Shown here: positions 26,904-34,624 of the stretch, piece after piece
Numbering within the stretch: position 1 is the stretch's first letter
Layout of the letters: every line of letters begins with the position of its first letter
Source of the DNA: Peptostreptococcus anaerobius VPI 4330 = DSM 2949
Lineage (GTDB): Bacteria; Bacillota; Clostridia; Peptostreptococcales; Peptostreptococcaceae
NCBI RefSeq assembly: GCF_000381525.1
Contig: NZ_KB906621.1
Coordinates: 1-42,081, forward strand
DNA: 42,081 nucleotides
Direction of reading: 5' to 3'
The notes under the pieces: model-generated
Databases searched by the model: none
The model's input: only the letters and a program-made list of their open reading frames with translations
Told to the model about the DNA's origin: nothing
Position numbers and translations under genes: made by a program

Positions 26904-27674
26904 ATGAGAGATAAGTATGTAGATGGCTTGGTTTCGGTTATTGTTCCGGTATATAATGCCAAAGATTATCTTGGTGAAACACTAGAGAGTATATTTAAGC
27001 AGACCTACAAAAATATCGAAATTATTTGTATAGATGATATGTCAACTGACGGTTCAAGAGACCTAATAGCTGACTATGCTCAAAAACATGACAATATTGT
27101 TCCACTCTTGTTAGAAAAAAACGGTGGTGTAGCCAATGCTAGAAACAAGGGTATTGAGGTAGCTAGGGGGAGGTATATAGCCTTCTTAGATAGTGACGAT
27201 ATATGGCTTGAGTCAAAGATTGAAAAACAGATAACCTACATGCAGGAGAAAGACCTTGCATTTACATTTACTGGATACCAGTTCATGGATGAGAATAGTA
27301 AAAAAATGAATACAATAGTAGGTGCCAAGGATATGCTAAATTATGATAAGCTTCTTAAGCATAATGCTATTGCATGTTTAACTGTTGTAATAGATAGAGA
27401 CAAGGTAGATAGGATACATATGCCTAATATACGTCATGAAGACTATATAACATGGTTAGACATACTAAAGGCAGGTCATATTGCACATGGTATTGATGAG
27501 ACCTTAGCTCTTTATAGGACTAGGGCAAATTCACTATCAGGCAACAAGATCAAGGCAGCATCTTGGACTTGGAATATTCTTAGGAATGTTGAGAAGCTGA
27601 GCCTACCAAAGGCCTTGTATTGTTTTACATATTACGCAATAGTAAACCTGAAAAAACACGTTTTTTCAAAATAA
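26904..27674 (+). CDS. Family 2 glycosyltransferase (TuaG-like), copy A
   Basis: A 256-residue GT-A enzyme. LVSVIVPVYNAKDYLGETL begins the Rossmann-like fold, IDDMSTDGS binds nucleotide, NGGVANARNKGIE and AFLDSDDIW hold the DxD-type metal site. The C-terminal third is like the gene at 31000 (WTWNILRNVEKLSLPKALY versus TWNTYRNIEHLSIAKSAY), so the two are paralogs. The start is ATG 26904 with AAAGGAT at 26891-26897; the ATG at 26877 overlaps the previous gene and lacks a ribosome binding site. Donor and acceptor unknown. Confidence 0.88.
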   Translation: MRDKYVDGLVSVIVPVYNAKDYLGETLESIFKQTYKNIEIICIDDMSTDGSRDLIADYAQKHDNIVPLLLEKNGGVANARNKGIEVARGRYIAFLDSDDIWLESKIEKQITYMQEKDLAFTFTGYQFMDENSKKMNTIVGAKDMLNYDKLLKHNAIACLTVVIDRDKVDRIHMPNIRHEDYITWLDILKAGHIAHGIDETLALYRTRANSLSGNKIKAASWTWNILRNVEKLSLPKALYCFTYYAIVNLKKHVFSK

Positions 27675-27773
27675 AATAAGAAAACTTAAAGCGTCTGACT
27701 TGTAATTTAACTTGTATACTTAGGTATATTGTTGATATAGACTAGGGTCTTACTTAGCGATTAAGGAGGATAT

Positions 27774-28586
27774 ATGAAATTTAGTTTACTTCTAGGTACT
27801 TATGGCTCTAGGCTAAAGGACCTAGATTATTTATTTGATAGCTTTGATAGGCAGACCTACAAAAACTTTGAACTTATTGTAGGGTCACAGACAAATTTTG
27901 ATGAGATAGAAAAACTACTTATGAAACATAGTTTTGAATATAAACACGTCCATGCAGATGGTATAGGTTGTGCCAATTCAAGGAATGCTACTATGGATCT
28001 TGCAACAGGAGACGTCTATACGTTTACTGATGATGACTGTTGGTATAGGGATGATGCATTAGAAGTGGTCAAGTCTTATTTTGACAAACACAATCCTGAT
28101 GTGGCTATATTCCAGCACTACGATCCTATAAAAAAGAAGTCTACCCTGAATTATCCAGACAAGGAGATATTGGGTATATCTAAGAGACAGACCCTAAAAC
28201 AGGCAACCCTTGATATGTGGTTTAATGCCCATTCTATAGATCCTCATACTCACAAGTTTGACGAGAGATTTGGAATAGGTACTAAGTACAATTCAGGTGA
28301 GGAAAATATATATATTATGGATGCCTACAATGAAGGTAAGACAAAAATGTACTCATTCCCTGAGATTGTAGCATATCATCCATACAAGGCAGTCAACTAT
28401 ATAGATGAAAAATCTATGTTGGGCAAGGGTCCCTTGTTTAAGAGGTTGTTTGGTCCATTTATGGGATTTTTGATATTTATAGCCTTTGGTTTAAAAAAGA
28501 GAAAAGAGATAAAGGCCAATAACGACGGTAGATTTATGTCTATTTTTATAAGGGCACTGAAAGAACAATTAATTTTCAAATTATAA
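27774..28586 (+). CDS. Family 2 glycosyltransferase
   Basis: A 270-residue GT-A enzyme of a different GT2 subgroup. It opens FSLLLGTYGSRLKDLDYLF, has IGCANSRNATMDLATGD, and the acidic metal-binding stretch FTDDDCW. A hydrophobic patch near residues 225-240 (FGPFMGFLIFIAFGL) may attach it to the membrane, as in several polymer glycosyltransferases. It is preceded by a 99-base gap without terminator and AAGGAGGAT. It adds one sugar to the lipid-linked repeat; identity unknown. Confidence 0.85.
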   Translation: MKFSLLLGTYGSRLKDLDYLFDSFDRQTYKNFELIVGSQTNFDEIEKLLMKHSFEYKHVHADGIGCANSRNATMDLATGDVYTFTDDDCWYRDDALEVVKSYFDKHNPDVAIFQHYDPIKKKSTLNYPDKEILGISKRQTLKQATLDMWFNAHSIDPHTHKFDERFGIGTKYNSGEENIYIMDAYNEGKTKMYSFPEIVAYHPYKAVNYIDEKSMLGKGPLFKRLFGPFMGFLIFIAFGLKKRKEIKANNDGRFMSIFIRALKEQLIFKL

Positions 28587-28606
28587 TATATGCGAAAGGA
28601 AAAACT

Positions 28607-29794
28607 ATGTCGAAATTAGAGAAAATAACTAGACTATCCAAGCAGGCCTTGGATATGTATAAGTATAAAAAATTATCAAAAAAATACATAGATGATCCTA
28701 AGTATAAAGATATGTGGCTGATATCTGAGAGAGGGGTAGAGGCTAAGGATAACGGGTTCGCATTTTTTAAATATCTTAGGACCAACCATCCCGAGGTCAA
28801 TGCTTGGTATGTAATAGACCCTTCTTATGAATTAGACTATGAAAAGGTCAAGCCCTATGGTAATATAATAGAGTTTAATAGTCTAGACCACAAGATTGCC
28901 TTTATCCTGTGTAAGTACGCAATATCCACTCATACAGGATATCTTGAGCCATGGAGCTACAAGCTCTACAAGATGCTAATAGATAGAAATGACGAGAAGT
29001 TCTTTGTATTTATGCAACATGGAGTAATCTTTGCCAACTTGAGTGACTACCTAAATGGGTCCAACAAGTTTGACCTATTTATCACTACTACCAAGAGGGA
29101 GTATGAATACCTATCCTCGGATGTATATGGTTTTGATGATGGAGTAGTTGTAAAAACAGGTATAGCTAGGTATGATAACCTCCTGGACTTCAAAACAAAA
29201 AATCAAATACTTCTTATGCCTACATGGAGGAAGGGGCTAGTGATTCCTTCCTATATGAACAAGGGAGTAGGAGATAAAGAAGCCTTTAAAAAGTCTGATT
29301 ACTTCAAGGCTTGGAATTCATTTATCAATAATAAAAGACTTGTCAAGATGTTAGATGATAATGATATAGACCTTATATTTTATCCTCATTTTGAGATGCA
29401 GCCCTACCTAGACTGCTTTGATATGTCAAGTGACAGGGTGGTTTTTGCTGACAAGGATAAATACGATGTGCAGACCCTGCTAAAAGAGTCAAAGATGATG
29501 ATAACAGACCTGTCTTCTGTGCTTTTTGATATGGCTTACATGAAAAAGCCTGTTATATACTATCAAAAAGTAAAGGAAGATTGTTACAGGGAAGGTTATA
29601 TGGACTTTGCAACAGAAGCCTTTGGAGAACTGGTATTTGAAGAAGGTGACTTGATGGATTGTCTTGAATACTATTTTGAAAATGACTTTGTAATGAAAAA
29701 GGAATTTGAAGATAGGGTCGACGCTACCTTTACATACAGGGATAGCAAGAATTCACAGAGAATTTATGAGGAAATATTGAAACTTAAAAAATAA
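28607..29794 (+). CDS. CDP-glycerol glycerophosphotransferase-family enzyme (TagB/TagF-like)
   Basis: A 395-residue GT-B-like protein of the Glyphos_transf family (PF04464), which moves glycerol-phosphate or related polyol-phosphate from a CDP donor. Landmarks: FMQHGVIF with His138, LLMPTWRKG, YPHFEMQPYL, and MMITDLSSVLFDMAY (Thr300-Asp301), the ITDySS..FD block that closes the donor site. No CDP-glycerol synthase is in the window, so the donor is inferred. Its place in the cluster suggests that the polymer contains a polyol-phosphate, either in the backbone or as a side group. AAAGGA precedes the ATG. Confidence 0.88.
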   Translation: MSKLEKITRLSKQALDMYKYKKLSKKYIDDPKYKDMWLISERGVEAKDNGFAFFKYLRTNHPEVNAWYVIDPSYELDYEKVKPYGNIIEFNSLDHKIAFILCKYAISTHTGYLEPWSYKLYKMLIDRNDEKFFVFMQHGVIFANLSDYLNGSNKFDLFITTTKREYEYLSSDVYGFDDGVVVKTGIARYDNLLDFKTKNQILLMPTWRKGLVIPSYMNKGVGDKEAFKKSDYFKAWNSFINNKRLVKMLDDNDIDLIFYPHFEMQPYLDCFDMSSDRVVFADKDKYDVQTLLKESKMMITDLSSVLFDMAYMKKPVIYYQKVKEDCYREGYMDFATEAFGELVFEEGDLMDCLEYYFENDFVMKKEFEDRVDATFTYRDSKNSQRIYEEILKLKK

Positions 29795-29846
29795 AATGTG
29801 AAAAACGTAAAAATAAACGTAAAAAGAAAAATGAAAGAGGTAGTCA

Positions 29847-30941
29847 ATGTTAAAAGAAAAGTCTAAAAACTTGCTTGCGGGAATGCTTATGTTCCTAATG
29901 GTGACAAAATTTTATATAGTATATTTTGAGTTTGCAAGCGTATCAAAATTTTTGATGCTATTTTCTTTAGTACTATCTACTATTCTGATTATAGATAATA
30001 GGAAGAGTTACAATTGGGTCCACTTAGCATTTTTTGGGCTTGCTGGTATCCAGTTTTTTATGTCAAAGAATATTACGGTATTTTATACTTATTATATATG
30101 TCTTGGACTGGCAGCAGTTGATTTTAGGAAGTTGGCCAAGGTGTTTGTAGTTATAAACTGCATTTACTTTGCCTTGTTCTTGGTGTCAAATCTTATGGGC
30201 ATACATCCAACTGAGTATATAGAGGCTAGAAATGATTTTGGGTTTGGTAATCCGAACTCAGCCTTTATATGCATGTACCTGATTTGGTCAGCTTTTTATT
30301 ATCTTATATTTGATAGTAATAGAAAGTCTGATTACATACTTATGTTTTCTATGGTATTTCTTATGTATACTCAGACTACTACAAGAACAGGACTTTTAAC
30401 TGCCATCATGACCATTATAGCCTATGCTATATTGAAACAGGCAGACCTTTCAAAAAGGATACATAGGATTTTTATAGCTTCATTTCCGATTTTTATGTCG
30501 GTTCTAAGCTTGGTAATGGGTACGGTACTTAGTTCTAGTTATTTTTTAAATAAGGTATTGTCACATAGACCACTTTATTGGAGTCTATACCTACTCAACC
30601 CAAGTCATGGTATCAACTTGTTTGGATACGCAGCAAATATAAGAGATATATTATTTACCCAGAGAACGCCGCTTGATAGTGGTTACATCTGGACCCTATA
30701 CAGTCATGGAATTATTGTCTATTTTGCTTTGATAGCTATGATGACATGGGCTCTCTATTATCTTTGTAAAGAAAATAAAAAAGACCAGATTCTGCTTATA
30801 GTATCACTTTTGATATATTGTTTTGCCGAATCTATAATGATAGATGTTGCGACTAATATAGGACTTATATTGGTTGTCCAGACACTTACCCACCTAGATA
30901 TCAAAAATATTGGTAATAGGCGTAAGGGTAAGATTAGTTAA
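29847..30941 (+). CDS. Wzy/WaaL-like polysaccharide polymerase
   Basis: A 364-residue protein with about ten hydrophobic helices. RNDFGFGNPNSAF in the middle is the 'R..fGf.nPN' loop typical of O-antigen/teichuronic polymerases and ligases, and TRTGLL follows a helix later as in that family. With a flippase in the same operon, a Wzy-like role, joining lipid-linked repeats outside the membrane, is likely. AAAGAGGT precedes the ATG. Identity of the bond is unknown. Confidence 0.8.
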   Translation: MLKEKSKNLLAGMLMFLMVTKFYIVYFEFASVSKFLMLFSLVLSTILIIDNRKSYNWVHLAFFGLAGIQFFMSKNITVFYTYYICLGLAAVDFRKLAKVFVVINCIYFALFLVSNLMGIHPTEYIEARNDFGFGNPNSAFICMYLIWSAFYYLIFDSNRKSDYILMFSMVFLMYTQTTTRTGLLTAIMTIIAYAILKQADLSKRIHRIFIASFPIFMSVLSLVMGTVLSSSYFLNKVLSHRPLYWSLYLLNPSHGINLFGYAANIRDILFTQRTPLDSGYIWTLYSHGIIVYFALIAMMTWALYYLCKENKKDQILLIVSLLIYCFAESIMIDVATNIGLILVVQTLTHLDIKNIGNRRKGKIS

Positions 30942-30969
30942 TTTTTAAGTAAGTAAAGAGGTATATAAT
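30942..30969 (+). promoter_or_regulatory. Possible internal promoter before the second TuaG-like gene
   Basis: TTTTTA (30942-30947), 16-bp spacer, perfect TATAAT (30964-30969), 31 bases before the start codon. The -35 is weak, so this may only supplement the main promoter. Confidence 0.3.
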
Positions 30970-30999
30970 CTATGTACGCTCTTGTTTAGGAGGATATTT

Positions 31000-31773
31000 A
31001 TGATAGAAGGCTTGGTGTCCATCATAACGCCTGTGTATAATGCTGAAGATTTTATAGAAGAGACAATATTTTCAGTTCAGGCACAAACTTATGAAAACTG
31101 GGAAATGTTATTGGTGGATGATTGTTCTAGCGATTCTTCAGCCCAAAAGATTAAGTCTATAGCTAAGAATGACAGTAGAATTAAATACATAAAATTGGAG
31201 CAAAACTCAGGTGCAGCAATCACTAGGAATATAGGCATCGATATGGCTAAGGGAAATTATATAGCCTTTTTGGATAGTGATGATGTATGGAAAAAAGATA
31301 AACTACAGATACAGGTTGATTTTTTAAGAGACAATGGAGTTGGATTTTGTTTTACTTCATATAGGTACTTTATGGAGAATGGTGAGCAACTTCCAAAGGT
31401 TGCTAGGGCACCCCATAAGATAGATTATAATGGTCTGCTTAAAAATACAATCATTGGATGCTCTACTGTTTTGATAGACAGAAATATCCTAGGAGACTTT
31501 AGAATGATAAATGTCAGGCGTGGTCAGGATACGGCTACTTGGCTTCAGCTCCTAAAAAAGACCGATTATGCATATGGTATATACGAAGACCTTGTACTAT
31601 ATAGGGTAGTAAATGGGTCTTTATCTAATAATAAATTAAAGGCTATAAAAAGGACGTGGAATACTTATAGGAATATAGAACATTTGAGTATAGCCAAGTC
31701 TGCCTATGTCTTTGTTTTCTATGCTTATAATGCCCTAAAAAAGAGGATTATAAAGGAAAAAGACAATTTGTAA
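31000..31773 (+). CDS. Family 2 glycosyltransferase (TuaG-like), copy B
   Basis: A 257-residue GT-A enzyme. LVSIITPVYNAEDFIEETI, LVDDCSSDSS, NSGAAITRNIGID and AFLDSDDVW are the same landmarks in the same order as in the gene at 26904, and the C-terminal helices also match. The start is ATG 31000, right after AGGAGG; the in-frame TTG at 30982 lies upstream of that ribosome binding site. The two paralogs probably add different sugars or act at different positions in the repeat. Confidence 0.88.
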   Translation: MIEGLVSIITPVYNAEDFIEETIFSVQAQTYENWEMLLVDDCSSDSSAQKIKSIAKNDSRIKYIKLEQNSGAAITRNIGIDMAKGNYIAFLDSDDVWKKDKLQIQVDFLRDNGVGFCFTSYRYFMENGEQLPKVARAPHKIDYNGLLKNTIIGCSTVLIDRNILGDFRMINVRRGQDTATWLQLLKKTDYAYGIYEDLVLYRVVNGSLSNNKLKAIKRTWNTYRNIEHLSIAKSAYVFVFYAYNALKKRIIKEKDNL

Positions 31774-31800
31774 TAAGAAGAGTAATTAAAGGAGACAGAT

Positions 31801-33096
31801 ATGAATATAGCAGTAGCTGGTACAGGCTATGTTGGTCTAGTGACGGGTGTTTGCTTGGCTGAAAAGAGCGACCATACGATCACTTGTGTAGATGTGGACG
31901 AAAAAAAAGTCCAGACCTTGAACAAGGGACTATCACCCATATATGAAGATGGGCTAGAAGACCTGTTAAAGGACAATTTAAAAAAGGGAAGCTTGAAGTT
32001 TACGTCCGACTATAAAGAGGCATATTCCAAGGCAGACCTTGTGTTTATTGCTGTTGGTACACCTGAGAGAAGCGATGGTTCAGCCAATCTCGACTATCTA
32101 AAATCTGCTATAAGGGATGTTGTATCATGTGCTAGTAAGGATATGTTAATAGTAATAAAGTCTACTGTGCCTATAGGTACCAATGATATAATGGAAAAGT
32201 ATGCCTTGGCAAATAAGAAGGATTCAATCAGAATTGAGTTAGCATCAAATCCAGAGTTTTTGGCCCAGGGAACCGCTGTTAGGGATACCTTTGAGGCTTC
32301 TAGGATAGTTATGGGAGTAAATTCGGATTGGGCAAGGCAGACGCTAGAGAAGGTATATGAAAATTTTGATAATGAAAAGATAGTTACAGATAGAAATTCC
32401 GCTGAGATGATAAAGTATGCTTCAAATGACTTTCTCGCTCTTAAGATTTCCTATATGAATGATATTGCAAATCTGTGTGAGATAGTTGGGGCAAATATCG
32501 AGGATGTAGCTCTTGGTATGAGCTTTGATGATAGGATAGGTAAGAAATTTCTAAGGGCAGGACTTGGATATGGTGGTTCTTGTTTTCCAAAGGATACCAA
32601 AGCCCTGCATTGGTTGTCCAATTCAAACGGATATGAGCTAAAGACTATAAAGGCTGCAATTGAGGTCAATGAGCTTCAAAAGATGAAACTTGTCAGAAAG
32701 GCATCTGAGATGATTGACTCATTCTATGGTCTAAAGGTTGCCGTATTAGGACTTACATTTAAGCCTGGTACTGATGACATGAGAGAGGCACCATCTATAG
32801 TGAATATAAATTATCTACTTGAGAGAGGAGCAAATGTCTATGCTTATGATCCAATAGGTATAGATAGGGCAAGGAAGATTTTCTCAGACAAGATAAACTA
32901 TACGAACAATATAGATAAAGCAATTGAAGGTGCTGATATGTGCTTTATAATGACAGAGTGGAAAGAAATAGTAGACTATGATTTAGACAAGTATGTAGAT
33001 TTGATGTCTAGACCCCTAGTCTTTGATGGACGTAACTGCTATGATTTAAAAGAAGTAAAGAAGAGACCTATTGAGTATTATTCAATAGGCAGGTAG
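31801..33096 (+). CDS. UDP-glucose 6-dehydrogenase
   Basis: A 431-residue enzyme oxidising UDP-glucose to UDP-glucuronate in two NAD-dependent steps. N-terminal NAD loop MNIAVAGTGYVGLVTG, the FIAVGTPE turn, KSTVPIGT, the central dimer helix, GYGGSCFPKDT with catalytic Cys261, and the C-terminal GLTFKPGTDDMREAPS. All catalytic landmarks and the length are those of the TuaD/Ugd family; UDP-ManNAc dehydrogenase is the less likely alternative. It supplies glucuronic acid for the polymer. AAAGGAGA precedes the ATG. Confidence 0.94.
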   Translation: MNIAVAGTGYVGLVTGVCLAEKSDHTITCVDVDEKKVQTLNKGLSPIYEDGLEDLLKDNLKKGSLKFTSDYKEAYSKADLVFIAVGTPERSDGSANLDYLKSAIRDVVSCASKDMLIVIKSTVPIGTNDIMEKYALANKKDSIRIELASNPEFLAQGTAVRDTFEASRIVMGVNSDWARQTLEKVYENFDNEKIVTDRNSAEMIKYASNDFLALKISYMNDIANLCEIVGANIEDVALGMSFDDRIGKKFLRAGLGYGGSCFPKDTKALHWLSNSNGYELKTIKAAIEVNELQKMKLVRKASEMIDSFYGLKVAVLGLTFKPGTDDMREAPSIVNINYLLERGANVYAYDPIGIDRARKIFSDKINYTNNIDKAIEGADMCFIMTEWKEIVDYDLDKYVDLMSRPLVFDGRNCYDLKEVKKRPIEYYSIGR

Positions 33097-33163
33097 ACTA
33101 TTTAGACTTTGTAAGCAGGTGTGTTTTATAAAGTCTATTTTTATAGATTGTGAGGTGGCTACA

Positions 33164-34609
33164 ATGAATAGTAAATTGATAAATGTCATGATTGTTGGGG
33201 CTGGAGAGGCCGGTCAGATACTCGTTAGGGAGATAGATAATAATCGTTCAAAAATTAATAGAAGAGTTGTCGTCCTAGTAGATGACAACAAGGATATAAT
33301 TGGAAAAGATCTATTAGGAATACCTGTCAGAGGGGGAGTAGATGAAATCAAGCAAATTGCTGGAGAATTTCATGTAGATGAGATAATATTTTCAATAGCC
33401 AATATAAAGAACTCTAGAAAAAAAGAAATATTGGATATTTGTAGGTCTACAGGTCTTAGGACGAGGACGATACCTGCAATGGTGGATATTATTGATTGTA
33501 ATGTAGATATCAAAACTATCAGGAATGTTGAAATAGATGACCTACTTGGAAGAGAAGCAGTCACACTCGACATTGAAAAGATAAGTGGATACCTAAAGGA
33601 TAGGTCAATAATGGTTACAGGTGGTGGTGGTACTATAGGATCGGAGTTGTGCAGACAGGTTGCCAATTATAACCCTAAAAAGCTGATAATACTTGACAAC
33701 TATGAAAACAATGCCTATTCTGTTGAACAGGAACTAAAGATAAAGTATAAAAACAAGTTGGATATAGAGGTTGTAATAGCAAATATAAGAGAAGAAAAGA
33801 GGCTTGATTATGTATTTGAAAAATACAGGCCAGAAATATTGTTCCATGCTGCTGCCCACAAACACGTTCCACTTATGGAATTTAATAAGACAGAGGCTGT
33901 TAAGAACAATATCTTTGGTAGTCTAAATCTGATAAAGGCAGCTGACAAGTACAAGGTATCAAGGTTTGTACTTATATCCAGTGACAAGGCGGTCAATCCA
34001 ACCAATATAATGGGTGCAACTAAGAGGGCTGCTGAAATGATGATTCAAGTCTACAATGAGTTTTCGTCAACAGAGTTTGTTGCAGTGAGATTTGGTAATG
34101 TCCTAGGAAGCAGCGGGTCTGTAGTACCCCTATTCAAAAAGCAGATAGCATCCGGTGGACCTGTAACGGTAACACACAAGGATATCATAAGATACTTTAT
34201 GACAATACCAGAAGCGGTTGCCCTTGTCATGCAGGCAGGAGCAATGGCCAAGGGTGGAGAGATATTTGTCCTTGATATGGGTGAGCCAGTAAAAATAGAC
34301 GATTTGGCAAGAAATATTATAAGGCTTAGTGGTTTTGAGCCTGATGAAGATATAAATATAGAGTATACAGGTCTTAGACCTGGTGAAAAATTGTTTGAGG
34401 AATTATTGATGGCAGAAGAAGGCCTAAAAGATACTGACCATAAGAAGATATTTATAGGTAAACCCCAGACATTTAATAAGGATGAAATATTTGTATTGAT
34501 AGAAAAACTGAGGGAAGCGGCCTTCAATGAAAGGGAAGAAGAGATTAATCCCCTTATGAGAAAGTTAGTAAAAACATATGTGAGACCAGAAGATGTTAAT
34601 GGTCTATAA
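33164..34609 (+). CDS. CapD/FlaA1-type nucleotide-sugar 4,6-dehydratase, lacking the N-terminal membrane helices
   Basis: A 481-residue protein. Residues ~1-130 are a CoA-binding-like Rossmann domain (VMIVGAGEAGQILVRE); residues ~140-460 are an extended SDR domain with GGGGTIGSE (153-161), HAAAHKHVPLME, and SSDKAVNPTNIMGATK. Met283 replaces the usual Tyr of the YxxxK pair, giving the Ser-Met-Lys signature of the PglF/WbpM/CapD group that makes 4-keto-6-deoxy UDP-HexNAc. The typical ~600-residue members begin with four membrane helices, absent here, so this enzyme should be soluble. The start ATG 33164 follows TGAGGTGG; the in-frame ATG at 33119 would add residues unlike the family. No partner aminotransferase or acetyltransferase is in the cluster. 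Confidence 0.9.
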   Translation: MNSKLINVMIVGAGEAGQILVREIDNNRSKINRRVVVLVDDNKDIIGKDLLGIPVRGGVDEIKQIAGEFHVDEIIFSIANIKNSRKKEILDICRSTGLRTRTIPAMVDIIDCNVDIKTIRNVEIDDLLGREAVTLDIEKISGYLKDRSIMVTGGGGTIGSELCRQVANYNPKKLIILDNYENNAYSVEQELKIKYKNKLDIEVVIANIREEKRLDYVFEKYRPEILFHAAAHKHVPLMEFNKTEAVKNNIFGSLNLIKAADKYKVSRFVLISSDKAVNPTNIMGATKRAAEMMIQVYNEFSSTEFVAVRFGNVLGSSGSVVPLFKKQIASGGPVTVTHKDIIRYFMTIPEAVALVMQAGAMAKGGEIFVLDMGEPVKIDDLARNIIRLSGFEPDEDINIEYTGLRPGEKLFEELLMAEEGLKDTDHKKIFIGKPQTFNKDEIFVLIEKLREAAFNEREEEINPLMRKLVKTYVRPEDVNGL

Positions 34610-34624
34610 ATAAAGGAGTAATTT

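Noticed and set aside
28607-29794. Capsule or pilin-type glycosyltransferase instead of Glyphos_transf
   Set aside because: The QHG, PTWR and ITDLSS..FD blocks in order are specific to the CDP-glycerol phosphotransferase family.
34051-34527. 158-residue antisense ORF
   Set aside because: Opposite a conserved dehydratase gene; Ser/Asn/Ile-rich composition is that of a shadow frame, with no ribosome binding site.
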